Assembly: GCA_034522495.1 (NCBI GenBank)
Contig: JAXHLG010000002.1
Coordinates: 744,001-808,000, forward strand
Length of the DNA: 64,000 nucleotides
Direction of reading: 5' to 3'
Source: JAXHLG01 sp034522495
GTDB taxonomy: Bacteria; Patescibacteriota; Minisyncoccia; Moranbacterales; DUUL01
Shown here: positions 1 through 7,198 of the stretch, in pieces
Layout of the letters: each line of letters opens with the position of its first letter
Position numbering within the stretch: position 1 is the stretch's first letter
Translations under genes and position numbers: made by a program
The notes under the pieces: model-generated
What the model saw: only the letters and a program-made list of their open reading frames with translations
Databases searched by the model: none
What the model was told of the DNA's origin: nothing

Positions 1-157
1 CCTTTCTTTCCGCCCGAGCCTTGTCCAACTCGACAATAATCTTTCTTCGCTTTTCATCAATCTCCAGCAATTGATCCAGATTCAAATCAATTTTCTTGTT
101 TTTGACAGCCTCAGCAACAGCTTCTTTATTTTCTCTAATGAAGTTTATGTCTAGCAT
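1..157 (-). CDS. serS: Seryl-tRNA synthetase, N-terminal fragment
   Basis: The first 52 residues of a protein cut by the window edge. It opens MLDINFIRENKEAV and continues into a charged helical stretch (LLEIDEKRRKIIVELDKA), which is the typical start of the tRNA-binding coiled-coil arm of bacterial SerRS. SerRS charges tRNA-Ser in the cytoplasm. The catalytic domain is outside the window. It lies upstream of nothing visible on the minus strand except rsmG, from which it is separated by a MITE. Identification is from the N-terminus only. Confidence 0.85.
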   Translation of the reverse strand, partial: MLDINFIRENKEAVAEAVKNKKIDLNLDQLLEIDEKRRKIIVELDKARAERK

Positions 158-238
158 GGGTATGTATTAAGAATTATGTATCAAGAATCATGTATTATGG
201 GTTATGAATTTTGAATCTCGTATTTTGAATCTAGAATT

Positions 239-441
239 GAAACTACTGAAGAATGGCATTCTGAACTTGCTTGTCCGGCTTTGACGGGCTGTGTCCGCCT
301 CTGGCGGGATTCAGAATCTAGGAATATGCAAAAAAGCTTGTTCAAGGAGATCCTGATTTTTGCCGCTTAAGCGGCACCCCGCTATAGCGGTGGCATTCAG
401 GATGACACTTCAAAGGAATCTCTATATTCTTCAGTGGTTTC
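239..441. mobile_element. MITE copy A (16-bp inverted ends, both loop sites filled)
   Basis: Left end GAAACTACTGAAGAAT (239-254), right end ATTCTTCAGTGGTTTC (426-441), one mismatch between the inverted ends. Inside, in reverse order to copies C and H, lie the two TTCTGA hairpins of the family, each with extra hairpins in the loop. One insert contains CCGCCTCTGGCGG, the other CCGCTATAGCGG next to GCCGCTTAAGCGGC, a variant not seen in the other copies. The right end supplies the stop codon of rsmG. No clear target duplication. Confidence 0.8.
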
Positions 442-1087
442 ATAGAGTTGTAATTTCCTTCAACAATTTATCAATGGAACAATGCAACAATTTCCTTCCT
501 CTAAAGTACTCTTCTTCAAAATAATTCTCTAAATTGAATACCTGAATTTTATCCAGAAAATCTTTCTTCTTGATATTCCCCGTATCTCCCAGATATAAAA
601 CCCCGTTCTCCATCTCATTGAAGCCTTCTTTTTTTATGTTATCTTTCACCTTCTTGTAAAAAACATCCAATGGACTCACGGCTCGGCCGACAACAAAATC
701 ATATACACCCTCCTCTTCCTCGCTTCTGGCCTTCTTCGCTTTCACGTTCTCCAATCCCAACTCTTCAATAATACTATTCACCGCATCAATTTTTTTGCCA
801 ATAGAATCAATCAGGCAAAACTGAACCTCCGGAAACATTATAGCCAAAGGAACTCCGGGAAATCCACCGCCTGTGCCCACATCCAAAATCCTTGTGCCTG
901 ATTTGAAATTTACCGCCTTGGCAATGGAAAGCGACGGCAGCACGTGATGCAAATACAAACTGTCGATATCCTTGCGGGAAATCAAATTCACTTTCTCATT
1001 CCATTTTTTATAAATCCCCTCCAATTTATCAAACTGCTCCAGCTGCTCATTATTTAAATTGGGGAAATATTTTTTGATTAAAAACAT
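440..1087 (-). CDS. rsmG: 16S rRNA (guanine-N7) methyltransferase RsmG
   Basis: About 215 residues, normal length for RsmG (GidB), which methylates G527 of 16S rRNA with S-adenosylmethionine. The SAM-binding motif LDVGTGGGFPG lies near residues 69-79, followed by an acidic LIDS loop. The N-terminal WNEKVNLISRKD stretch is typical of the family. I start at the internal Met MFLIKKYF, where family similarity begins, rather than nine codons upstream. The last residues and the TGA stop run into the end of MITE A, so the C-terminus may have been trimmed or replaced by the insertion. Confidence 0.9.
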   Translation of the reverse strand: MFLIKKYFPNLNNEQLEQFDKLEGIYKKWNEKVNLISRKDIDSLYLHHVLPSLSIAKAVNFKSGTRILDVGTGGGFPGVPLAIMFPEVQFCLIDSIGKKIDAVNSIIEELGLENVKAKKARSEEEEGVYDFVVGRAVSPLDVFYKKVKDNIKKEGFNEMENGVLYLGDTGNIKKKDFLDKIQVFNLENYFEEEYFRGRKLLHCSIDKLLKEITTL

Positions 1088-1393
1088 ATTATAAATTAAA
1101 AAGTCAAAAGTCAAAAGTCAAAACCACAGCTTAAAACCCGATATCTTAAATCCCTGTCTGCCGCCAGGCAGGCAAATGACAAAGCTCAAATGACAAATCA
1201 AGCTCAAAGTCCAAATGATAAAAAATTGGAAACTTGTAAAATTTGAGAAATTCATGGAAATTTGTAGAAATTGATAGAAACTTTTAGAAATTGGTTGTAG
1301 ATTACCATAAAAAATTTCCATGAATTTCTATTAGTTTCACCCGAAGAGCAATTTTCTTATTTTCTATAATGGTTTTTAGCTTTTAGCTGTGGC

Positions 1394-1507
1394 TTTTCCC
1401 GCTACCTTTATAAATTTTAATGACGGCGGGACCCCGCAAAGCGGTGGGACTTTTTCCCGCTACCTTTTTTATTTTAATGAAAGCGGGACCCCGCTTTGCG
1501 GTGGGAG
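1394..1507. repeat. Two direct repeat units with GC hairpins
   Basis: Two adjacent copies of a roughly 56-bp unit: TTTTCCCGCTACCTTT, an AT-rich spacer, then GCGGGACCCCGC with AAA or TTT and GCGGTGGGA. A third, diverged copy lies at about 56473-56520. The second unit encodes the C-terminal tail of the NUDIX protein. The spacer from 1088 to 1394 holds no gene, only low-complexity words such as AGAAATT and CAAAAGT repeats that recur elsewhere in the window. Confidence 0.7.
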
Positions 1508-1915
1508 TTTTGAGTTTTGAGATTCGTACCCTAGCCTCCCAAACCAATATTCCCACACCTCTTCCAATTCCATATCCCCCAAATCCCCAGACTTTACCCA
1601 TTTATATTGCTTGGCTTCTCCTTCGTTAATCTTGACCTCTCCGCTCCAATCAGCAGTCTCAAATACTTTCCAATGGTGTCCTCTAAAGCCTTTGACGCAT
1701 TCATTCCACTCCACAAATTCTTCCGCCAACTGCTTCAAGTTTTCGATATTTAAACCTGTTTCCTCATAGACTTCCCTCTTTGCCGCTTCTTCGAAAGTCT
1801 CGCCTTCATCTACATGCCCGGCCGGCGCGGCCCATCCCAGCGGGAAAAAGGCTCTTTCAATCAAAAGAATCTCCCCTTCATTATTCTTGATTATCACGCC
1901 GGCTGATTTATGCAT
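1469..1915 (-). CDS. NUDIX hydrolase
   Basis: 148 residues with a complete Nudix box at residues 33-55 (GHVDEGETFEEAAK followed by REVYEETGL), matching G-x5-E-x7-REUxEExGU. Such proteins cleave nucleoside diphosphates linked to another group, using a metal ion. The substrate cannot be told from sequence. A downstream cue HHWKVFETADW is common in bacterial members. The last 15 or so codons (LPPQSGVPLSLK) are read from a dispersed hairpin repeat, so the natural C-terminus has probably been replaced. Confidence 0.85.
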   Translation of the reverse strand: MHKSAGVIIKNNEGEILLIERAFFPLGWAAPAGHVDEGETFEEAAKREVYEETGLNIENLKQLAEEFVEWNECVKGFRGHHWKVFETADWSGEVKINEGEAKQYKWVKSGDLGDMELEEVWEYWFGRLGYESQNSKLPPQSGVPLSLK

Positions 1916-1935
1916 AAAATTGTGTTAGATTGGGC

Positions 1936-1967
1936 TCGGCTCGAATTTACAATTAAATTCGAGCCGA
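1936..1967. terminator. Perfect 14-bp hairpin
   Basis: TCGGCTCGAATTTA (1936-1949) pairs with 1954-1967 around a 4-nt loop. It sits just after the end of the small minus-strand ORF at 1976-2167. There is no U-run on either side, so termination is only a guess; it may be another mobile hairpin. Confidence 0.4.
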
Positions 1968-1975
1968 TTGTGATT

Positions 1976-2167
1976 TCAATATTCAACTTCGTTCCCCATC
2001 AAAGATTCTACAGCTTCATCAATCATACAATAAATGACCTTTTTCTCCTTCTTGTCAAATTTCTTACATGTTTGAACCTCCTTTTTCAATTGTTCCAGAG
2101 TCGCAATTTTTTCCTCCACCTCGCGTTCGGTCAATTCAGTAATATCAACGCTTTCCTCCCTAAACAT
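1976..2167 (-). CDS. Small helical protein, unknown
   Basis: 63 residues starting MFREESVDITEL. This start is chosen because AGGAGG lies six bases upstream; an in-frame ATG 12 codons earlier has no ribosome site. The protein is rich in Glu and Lys and predicted all-helical. It is the third of three similar small ORFs in a row downstream of lysS (2455-2712 and the broken 2215-2379), all with good Shine-Dalgarno sites. I recognise no family. Possibly a paralogous set of short regulatory or toxin-antitoxin-like proteins; that is a guess. Confidence 0.6.
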   Translation of the reverse strand: MFREESVDITELTEREVEEKIATLEQLKKEVQTCKKFDKKEKKVIYCMIDEAVESLMGNEVEY

Positions 2168-2214
2168 AACTACCTCCTTTTTTTGCGTCTTGTCTTTGAA
2201 CATAACTCAAAGAA

Positions 2215-2379
2215 CTATAATTCCATTAATCCGTTTTTTGGCAGTGTTTCATAAATCTTCTCTTCCAACAGCAATAGTATGGCCTCCCTTAAATCTTTAT
2301 CATTCACATTTTTTTCGATTCTTTCTCGCAGTCAATATAATTCATCCAGTTTTTCAAAATTAACCGCCATCTCCTCCAT
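2215..2379 (-). pseudogene. Small helical ORF interrupted by an in-frame TGA
   Basis: A GGAGG site precedes ATG at 2379. Translation gives 15 codons (MEEMAVNFEKLDELY), then TGA at 2332-2334, then 38 more sense codons in the same frame (LRERIEKNVNDKDLREA and onward, including ILLLLEEKIYETL) to a TAG at 2215-2217. The second part has the same charged helical character as its neighbours. A single TGG to TGA change would explain it. TGA ends other genes here, so reassignment is unlikely. Called a nonsense pseudogene; programmed readthrough is the alternative. Confidence 0.6.
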
Positions 2380-2423
2380 AAAAAACCTCCTTAATGTATT
2401 TTAAATTTAACAAATTCCTTGAG

Positions 2424-2451
2424 GAGACTGCAATAGGTTCACTGCAGTCTC
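2424..2451 (-). terminator. Hairpin after small ORF
   Basis: GAGACTGCA (2424-2432) pairs perfectly with TGCAGTCTC (2443-2451) just after the TGA of the 2455-2712 gene. The following minus-strand sequence has only a short T-rich stretch, so it is a weak terminator at best. Confidence 0.4.
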
Positions 2452-2454
2452 GAT

Positions 2455-2712
2455 TCAAACAGTAGAATAATTTTCAAAAGCGCCCTCCCGACTTCCATTT
2501 TTTCCAAAAAAATCTAAAAACACTTGGTCTTCCTCTTTGATCATATCACAAATAAGCAACAAAATTGCTCGCTCTTGTGCTTCAGAGATTTCCTCTTTTT
2601 CTAGAAAATCAAGAACCTCAAGCACCACTTTGGCCTTAACTTCTTTGCAATCAGCCAATCCTCTTTCCACTTCTTCGTGTAAAATATCCAATTCAAGCGA
2701 ATTTTGAAACAT
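2455..2712 (-). CDS. Small helical protein, unknown
   Basis: 85 residues starting MFQNSLELDILHEEV, with AGGAGG five bases before the ATG. The sequence is acidic and helical (KAKVVLEVLDFLEKEEI, then AQERAILLLICDMIKEE). It begins 24 bases after lysS ends and is probably co-transcribed with it. The phrase AxLLLLxEE resembles the broken ORF at 2215-2379, which suggests the three small ORFs are related. No function recognised. Confidence 0.6.
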   Translation of the reverse strand: MFQNSLELDILHEEVERGLADCKEVKAKVVLEVLDFLEKEEISEAQERAILLLICDMIKEEDQVFLDFFGKNGSREGAFENYSTV

Positions 2713-2736
2713 CCTTATCCTCCTTTGTATAAAAAA

Positions 2737-4182
2737 CTACTGTTTACTTTTGGGTTTCATTAAGGGAAAAATTTGGCATTCCCGCATGGGCTTGTCCATA
2801 AAAAAGGCAAAAACCCGCTCGCTCATGCCAAATCCGCAAGTCGGCGGCATGCCGTATTCCAGCGCTTCCACGAAATCTTCGTCATACATCTGCGCCTCCT
2901 CGTCGCCCTCGTCCCTCAACTTCTGCTGAGCTTGAAACCTCTCTTTCTGATCAATGGGATCGTTCAGTTCCGAATAGCCGTTAGCCAGCTCGCTTCCGGC
3001 AATAATCACGTGGAATCTCTCCACAAATTGCGGATTATCTTGGCTTTTTTTGGCAAGCGGCGAGACTTCCAGGGGTTCATTGATCAAAAATCCCGGCCCG
3101 GCAAGGCTCTTTCGGCAGTATTTCCAAAGGTTGTCTATGGCTCTGGCTTTGTTCAAGCCCTTTTTATCATACTCCACTTTCAGTTCTTTCAGCTTGGCTT
3201 CCATTTCATTCAAATCCGCCTCCAATATGTCAACTCCCGTCATCTCTCGGACGGTTTCCCTGTAGTCATATCTTTTCCATTCTTTGTCTAGATCCACTTC
3301 AAAGCCGCGAATATTAAACTTAGTTTTGCCGAAAGTTTGCTTGGCCGCTGTCTTAAACAATTCCTCTGTCAATTTCATTCCCTCTTCAAAGTTCTGATAA
3401 GCCCAGTAGAATTCCATCTGAGTATAATCCTGCAAATGCTCCGAATCCATTCCTTCATTTCGAAATTGCCGGCCGATTTCAAAAGTTTTTTCCAAACCGG
3501 CCACCATCAGCCTCTTTTGCCAAAGCTCTCCCATGGAAATCCGCAAATAAACATCCAGATCCAAAGCATTGTGATGCGTTTCAAACGGAGCAGCATCCGC
3601 GCCTCCGGCCGTAGTTTCCAGAGCCGGAGTTTCCACCTCCGTAAATCCCTTGCTTTTCAAAAAATCCCTCACAGAACTCCAGAACTTGTCTTTTTTGTAG
3701 ATCATCTCTTTCACTTCCGGATTGTAGATTATATCCAAATATCTTTTCCGCAGTTTTTCCTCTTCGCTCTGGAGGGCTTTGTGTTTGTCCGGAAGCGGCG
3801 CAACGGACTTGCTAAGCAGGGTAACTTCTTTGGCCAACACGGACTTTTCACCTTTTTTGGTGTCGAATCTCTCCCCCTCAACCCCGATAAAATCCCCCAG
3901 ATCCAAATTTTTGGTCCAAAACTTGTAATCCTGCTTGAATTCTTTTTTATTGAAAACCACCTGGATTTTGCCGAATTCATCTTGGATCTGCAGAAAGGCC
4001 AAATTTCCCATATTGCGAAACAGCATAATCCTGCCGGCCACCTTGGTTTTCTCCCCAATCTTTTTTTCAAGAGCTTGTGTGGTCTTTTCTTTTTCAAACG
4101 GCCCAGCCGGATAAGGATCTATACCGGCTTCCCTGAAATTTTCCAGCCTTTTGATTTTATCCTCTTTGATACTGTCAAGCAT
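2737..4182 (-). CDS. lysS: Lysyl-tRNA synthetase, class II
   Basis: 481 residues. An OB-fold anticodon-binding domain (VAGRIMLFRNMGNLAFLQIQ, about 48-125) is followed by the class II catalytic core. Motif 2 is FRNEG at 240-244, and the active-site loop reads HLQDYTQMEFYWAY. The enzyme charges tRNA-Lys with ATP. Motif 3 is unusual: CGFGMSERV near residues 448-456, where common bacterial LysRS has GIGIDR. The essential Gly and Arg remain. The family pattern SELANGYSELNDP (about 395-410) is typical. A tRNA-Lys gene is also in the window at 53009-53084. Confidence 0.93.
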   Translation of the reverse strand: MLDSIKEDKIKRLENFREAGIDPYPAGPFEKEKTTQALEKKIGEKTKVAGRIMLFRNMGNLAFLQIQDEFGKIQVVFNKKEFKQDYKFWTKNLDLGDFIGVEGERFDTKKGEKSVLAKEVTLLSKSVAPLPDKHKALQSEEEKLRKRYLDIIYNPEVKEMIYKKDKFWSSVRDFLKSKGFTEVETPALETTAGGADAAPFETHHNALDLDVYLRISMGELWQKRLMVAGLEKTFEIGRQFRNEGMDSEHLQDYTQMEFYWAYQNFEEGMKLTEELFKTAAKQTFGKTKFNIRGFEVDLDKEWKRYDYRETVREMTGVDILEADLNEMEAKLKELKVEYDKKGLNKARAIDNLWKYCRKSLAGPGFLINEPLEVSPLAKKSQDNPQFVERFHVIIAGSELANGYSELNDPIDQKERFQAQQKLRDEGDEEAQMYDEDFVEALEYGMPPTCGFGMSERVFAFFMDKPMRECQIFPLMKPKSKQ

Positions 4183-4189
4183 TTATATA

Positions 4190-4238
4190 AATTTAAAAAA
4201 TAAAAAATTGCTATACCTGTTGCCAGTATAGCAATTTT
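4190..4238 (-). terminator. Rho-independent terminator
   Basis: A 13-bp stem, AAAATTGCTATAC (4204-4216) with GTATAGCAATTTT (4226-4238), loop of 9. On the minus strand it is followed by a long T-rich run. It ends the transcript of the 4256-4546 gene just before lysS. Confidence 0.85.
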
Positions 4239-4255
4239 GTTTACCTTTGTCCATT

Positions 4256-4546
4256 TTAATTTTTTTGCGCCTCCTCTATAATGCCTAACTTGTTCAATAG
4301 TCTTAGTCGAAGGTTCGGTAGGTGATTTTCCGCTTTAAAACCCACCTTTTCGACCCCATGGGAAACTTCTCCAAAAAAAGCCAAGTAAAGGAAAAATAAT
4401 ACAATCATATATAGCGCGCTACCGTTTTCTAGATAAGTGATCGAACAAATAAACTTCATAACCGCAAGAGAATAAATGCCTGCAAGGACTATTGAAAAAA
4501 GCGTTGACCTAAGACGATTGATTTTGTAGCTTTTGCTAACGTGCAT
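4256..4546 (-). CDS. Small membrane protein, unknown
   Basis: 96 residues starting MHVSKSYKINRLRST, with a G-rich ribosome site (GGGGG) upstream. Two membrane segments can be seen: about 15-37 (LFSIVLAGIYSLAVMKFIC) and 44-62 (LYMIVLFFLYLAFFG). The C-terminal third is basic and probably cytoplasmic. It follows recJ by about 40 bases and ends at a strong terminator. Not recognised. Confidence 0.6.
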   Translation of the reverse strand: MHVSKSYKINRLRSTLFSIVLAGIYSLAVMKFICSITYLENGSALYMIVLFFLYLAFFGEVSHGVEKVGFKAENHLPNLRLRLLNKLGIIEEAQKN

Positions 4547-4587
4547 AAACTACCCCCTTTTTTTTGCCCCGCGCTGGAGTGCAAACA

Positions 4588-6288
4588 CTAATTATCCCAG
4601 TCAATTAGCTTTAATTGAATGTTTTTGTTGCCGTTCCAGTTATTTTCTTCCAAATTAAACAAAATGTCAAGCTTGTCACCTGTTTTTATTTTCTCAAAAT
4701 CCGCGCCAAAGCCAAAGCCGATCCCTTCCAGCAATTTCTGCCCGCTCTCGCCTTTGAACCAAACTTTCAAATGATCTCCGTTCTTCCCGATCAGTTTTTT
4801 GTCTGCCACAACTGCTTTTTTCCACAACAAAACCGGCATCTCGTTGCCTTCGCCGAACGGCTCCAGCATCGAAATTTCTTTGCATAACTTACCGTTTACT
4901 TCCGATTCGTCCACCTCTGCGTCAATGACTATTTTCTTGGCCAAATCCTCCGGCAGATTTTTTTCGGCATCCTCTAGCAGCGCTTCCTTAAATTTTTTGT
5001 AATTTTTTTTGTCTATAGTAAGCCCGGCTGCTTGGTTGTGTCCGCCGAACTCAGACAGCCAACCGGCATTTCTCTCCAGAAGTTCAATCAAATTGAACCC
5101 CTCAATGGATCGGCCGGATCCGCGGCAAATAGAACCCTTTTCCTGCAACAAAACAGTCGGCCGATTGAATTTGTCAGCTATTTTACCGGCCGCTAAGCCG
5201 ATTACTCCGATGGCCCAATGGGGAGACTTTGCCACAATAATTTTGGGCGGTTCTTTTTTCTTAGCCAAATCATCTTCCACTTTTTTGATAATGTGGCCGG
5301 TTACTTTCTGCCTATGCTGATTTTGAGCTTCTAACTGCAAAGCCAGATTTCGAGCTTGGGCTATTTCTTCCGGGTCGGCTTTTAAAAGTTCATAAGCCAT
5401 GTTGGCATGATCCATTCTTCCGGCAGCGTTTATCCGGGGCGCCAACTGAAATGAAATCTGCCGGCTTTCCGGAAAAGACCTTTCGCTGATTTCAATCCTG
5501 GCCACCTTAATCAATTGCTTCAATCCGGCATTCTTGCTTTTGGAAAGAACAATCAAGCCGAATTTAACCAGGACCCGATTTTCATCAACCAAAGGAACAC
5601 AGTCGGCCACCGTGCCGATCGCTACCAAATCCAGATACCATTTCAGATTTTCCTCTTTGTAGCTTTTTATCTTTCCGGCCGCGGCTTGAATAAATTTAAA
5701 AACCACCCCGACTCCGGCAAGCTCGGAAAAGGGATACTGTTGATTTTTGATTTTCGGATCTACCACTGCGGCCGCTTTGGGAATTTGCTTTGGAGCATGA
5801 TGGTGATCCAAAATAATTACCTCAAGACCTTTCTTTTTGGCATACTCAACTTCTTTTTTGCTCGTAACACCGCAATCGACAGTTATAATAAGCGAGGCCT
5901 TTTTTTCATTGATATAGTCAATGGCCTCCGCATTCATTCCGTATCCCTCTTTTTCCCGATCGGGGATATAGCAAAAATTTTCAATATCCAGTTCATTAAG
6001 AAAAGAGTGCAATAAAACCGATGATGTTACTCCGTCCGCGTCATAATCGCCGTAAATGCAGACTTTCCGCTTTTCTTTTTTTGCTTTTTTCAAAACCTCT
6101 ACCGCCTCCTTCATTCCGCCTAAAAGAAAAGGATCGTGCAAATCCTTTTCGTAATCGGGAAAAAAGAAGCTTTCCAATTGGCTTTTCCGGGAAATACCCC
6201 TTCTTCTAACGATTTTCTCCATTGCCAACTCAAAATCCTCGAATTCCCTCTCGAATTCCGAGTTTTCTATTTTCCAGTTATTTTTCAT
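4588..6288 (-). CDS. recJ: Single-stranded-DNA-specific exonuclease RecJ
   Basis: 566 residues, normal for RecJ, a 5' to 3' ssDNA exonuclease used in RecF-type recombination and repair. Metal-binding motifs of the DHH superfamily are complete: DYDADG (81-86), VDCG (137-140) and DHHH (161-164). A DHHA1 domain motif FGGHNQAAG is in the second half, followed by a C-terminal OB domain ending in KNIQLKLIDWDN. Its ATG overlaps the TAA of the upstream receiver gene (TAATG), so the two are translationally coupled. Confidence 0.95.
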   Translation of the reverse strand: MKNNWKIENSEFEREFEDFELAMEKIVRRRGISRKSQLESFFFPDYEKDLHDPFLLGGMKEAVEVLKKAKKEKRKVCIYGDYDADGVTSSVLLHSFLNELDIENFCYIPDREKEGYGMNAEAIDYINEKKASLIITVDCGVTSKKEVEYAKKKGLEVIILDHHHAPKQIPKAAAVVDPKIKNQQYPFSELAGVGVVFKFIQAAAGKIKSYKEENLKWYLDLVAIGTVADCVPLVDENRVLVKFGLIVLSKSKNAGLKQLIKVARIEISERSFPESRQISFQLAPRINAAGRMDHANMAYELLKADPEEIAQARNLALQLEAQNQHRQKVTGHIIKKVEDDLAKKKEPPKIIVAKSPHWAIGVIGLAAGKIADKFNRPTVLLQEKGSICRGSGRSIEGFNLIELLERNAGWLSEFGGHNQAAGLTIDKKNYKKFKEALLEDAEKNLPEDLAKKIVIDAEVDESEVNGKLCKEISMLEPFGEGNEMPVLLWKKAVVADKKLIGKNGDHLKVWFKGESGQKLLEGIGFGFGADFEKIKTGDKLDILFNLEENNWNGNKNIQLKLIDWDN

Positions 6289-6848
6289 TAGTGATAGCTT
6301 TTACATTCCGGGCAGATCACCTTGGCCGCATATTCATCCTTTTTTTCTTTCAACTCCAAGGCAAGTTCGCCTCCGCAATGCTGACACTTCAAATCCTCGG
6401 ACAATTGCTTGTCTTTCTTAAATTGCTTGAAATCCAATTCATCTTTGCAAATCCTTAAAAGATATTTATTGGGAGTCAGCATCCACCGCGCCTTTTTGAC
6501 TACCTCGATGGGCTGGACCGTTCCGTGGACAATAAAATCATCCGCCCCCAATTCCATCATTTTCTCTTTATCTTCCTCTCTTCCCAAGTGAGAGTTGATC
6601 AAAACGGGGAGGCCCGAAGTCGTTGTGTGCATTTTCAGGTTTTCCAATAATTGAAAACCGTCCATTCTGGGCATTATAATCCCGGTGAAGACCAAATCCA
6701 CCTCATTCTTGTCAACTTTCTCCAATGCCTCCACTCCGTCATTGGCAGACAAGACTTCAAATCCGTTGTCTGCAAAAACATCCGCGTAATTTTCCCTGAT
6801 CATTTCGTGATCGTCCACGATTAGAACAGTTGGCTTGTTATCTTTCAT
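6288..6848 (-). CDS. Atypical receiver-domain protein with zinc ribbon
   Basis: 186 residues. The N-terminal 120 residues form a CheY-like receiver: acidic pair DD at 12-13, MPRMDG loop, and LINSHLG for the Thr/Ser site. The phospho-acceptor Asp is replaced by Gly56 (DLVFTGIIMP), and the conserved Lys region reads FIVHGT, so the Lys is missing too. It should not be phosphorylated in the normal way. Residues 150-186 contain a zinc ribbon (CQHCGG, then CPEC). No kinase gene is nearby. It is translationally coupled to recJ. Role unknown; perhaps a phosphorylation-independent regulator. Confidence 0.8.
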   Translation of the reverse strand: MKDNKPTVLIVDDHEMIRENYADVFADNGFEVLSANDGVEALEKVDKNEVDLVFTGIIMPRMDGFQLLENLKMHTTTSGLPVLINSHLGREEDKEKMMELGADDFIVHGTVQPIEVVKKARWMLTPNKYLLRICKDELDFKQFKKDKQLSEDLKCQHCGGELALELKEKKDEYAAKVICPECKSYH

Positions 6849-6992
6849 ATATTTGAATTAATTGTTAATGGCGAATAATAATTGCTTTTGCGCAGGTATC
6901 TCTTTATTCGACCCAGAACGTATGGTTTATAAACATAATTGTATAATGAATTATGTGTTTTGCAAAACCAATAAAATGAGCGGGATTAGCCA

Positions 6993-7042
6993 CTCAACAC
7001 ACCTTCAAGGTGTGATGCATCATACCTTGAAGGTGTGTTGAG
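6993..7042. repeat. Twin-hairpin repeat P1, copy 1
   Basis: CTCAACACACCTTCAAGGTG and its inverted partner around the centre ATGCAT. Each arm (ACACCTT with AAGGTGT) is also a small palindrome. Other copies: 14124-14175, 26658-26705, single arm 17636-17660. The downstream flank (TAGG, TTAA, GC) is shared with the 14124 copy. The 350-base spacer 6849-7198 holds no gene, only this repeat and AT-rich sequence. Confidence 0.75.
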
Positions 7043-7198
7043 TTAGGCTTGGTTAAAGCATATCTCATATAATCGCGCAACATCGGTTATTAATTTTAAT
7101 GAATCATGATACATAATACTTGCTTCATAATACGCATCCTCAAGCACCGGCAGTTAAATCTATTTCAATAAAATTAGTTTGAACAAAATCATGCAATA

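Noticed and set aside
1118..1321. 67-codon minus-strand ORF
   Set aside because: Made of dispersed low-complexity words and the PGGRQG-type hairpin repeat; no ribosome site or family.
2215..2379. TGA read as an amino acid (alternative code)
   Set aside because: rsmG, the 2455 gene and others end in TGA without sensible extension, so the standard code fits; the ORF is better seen as broken.
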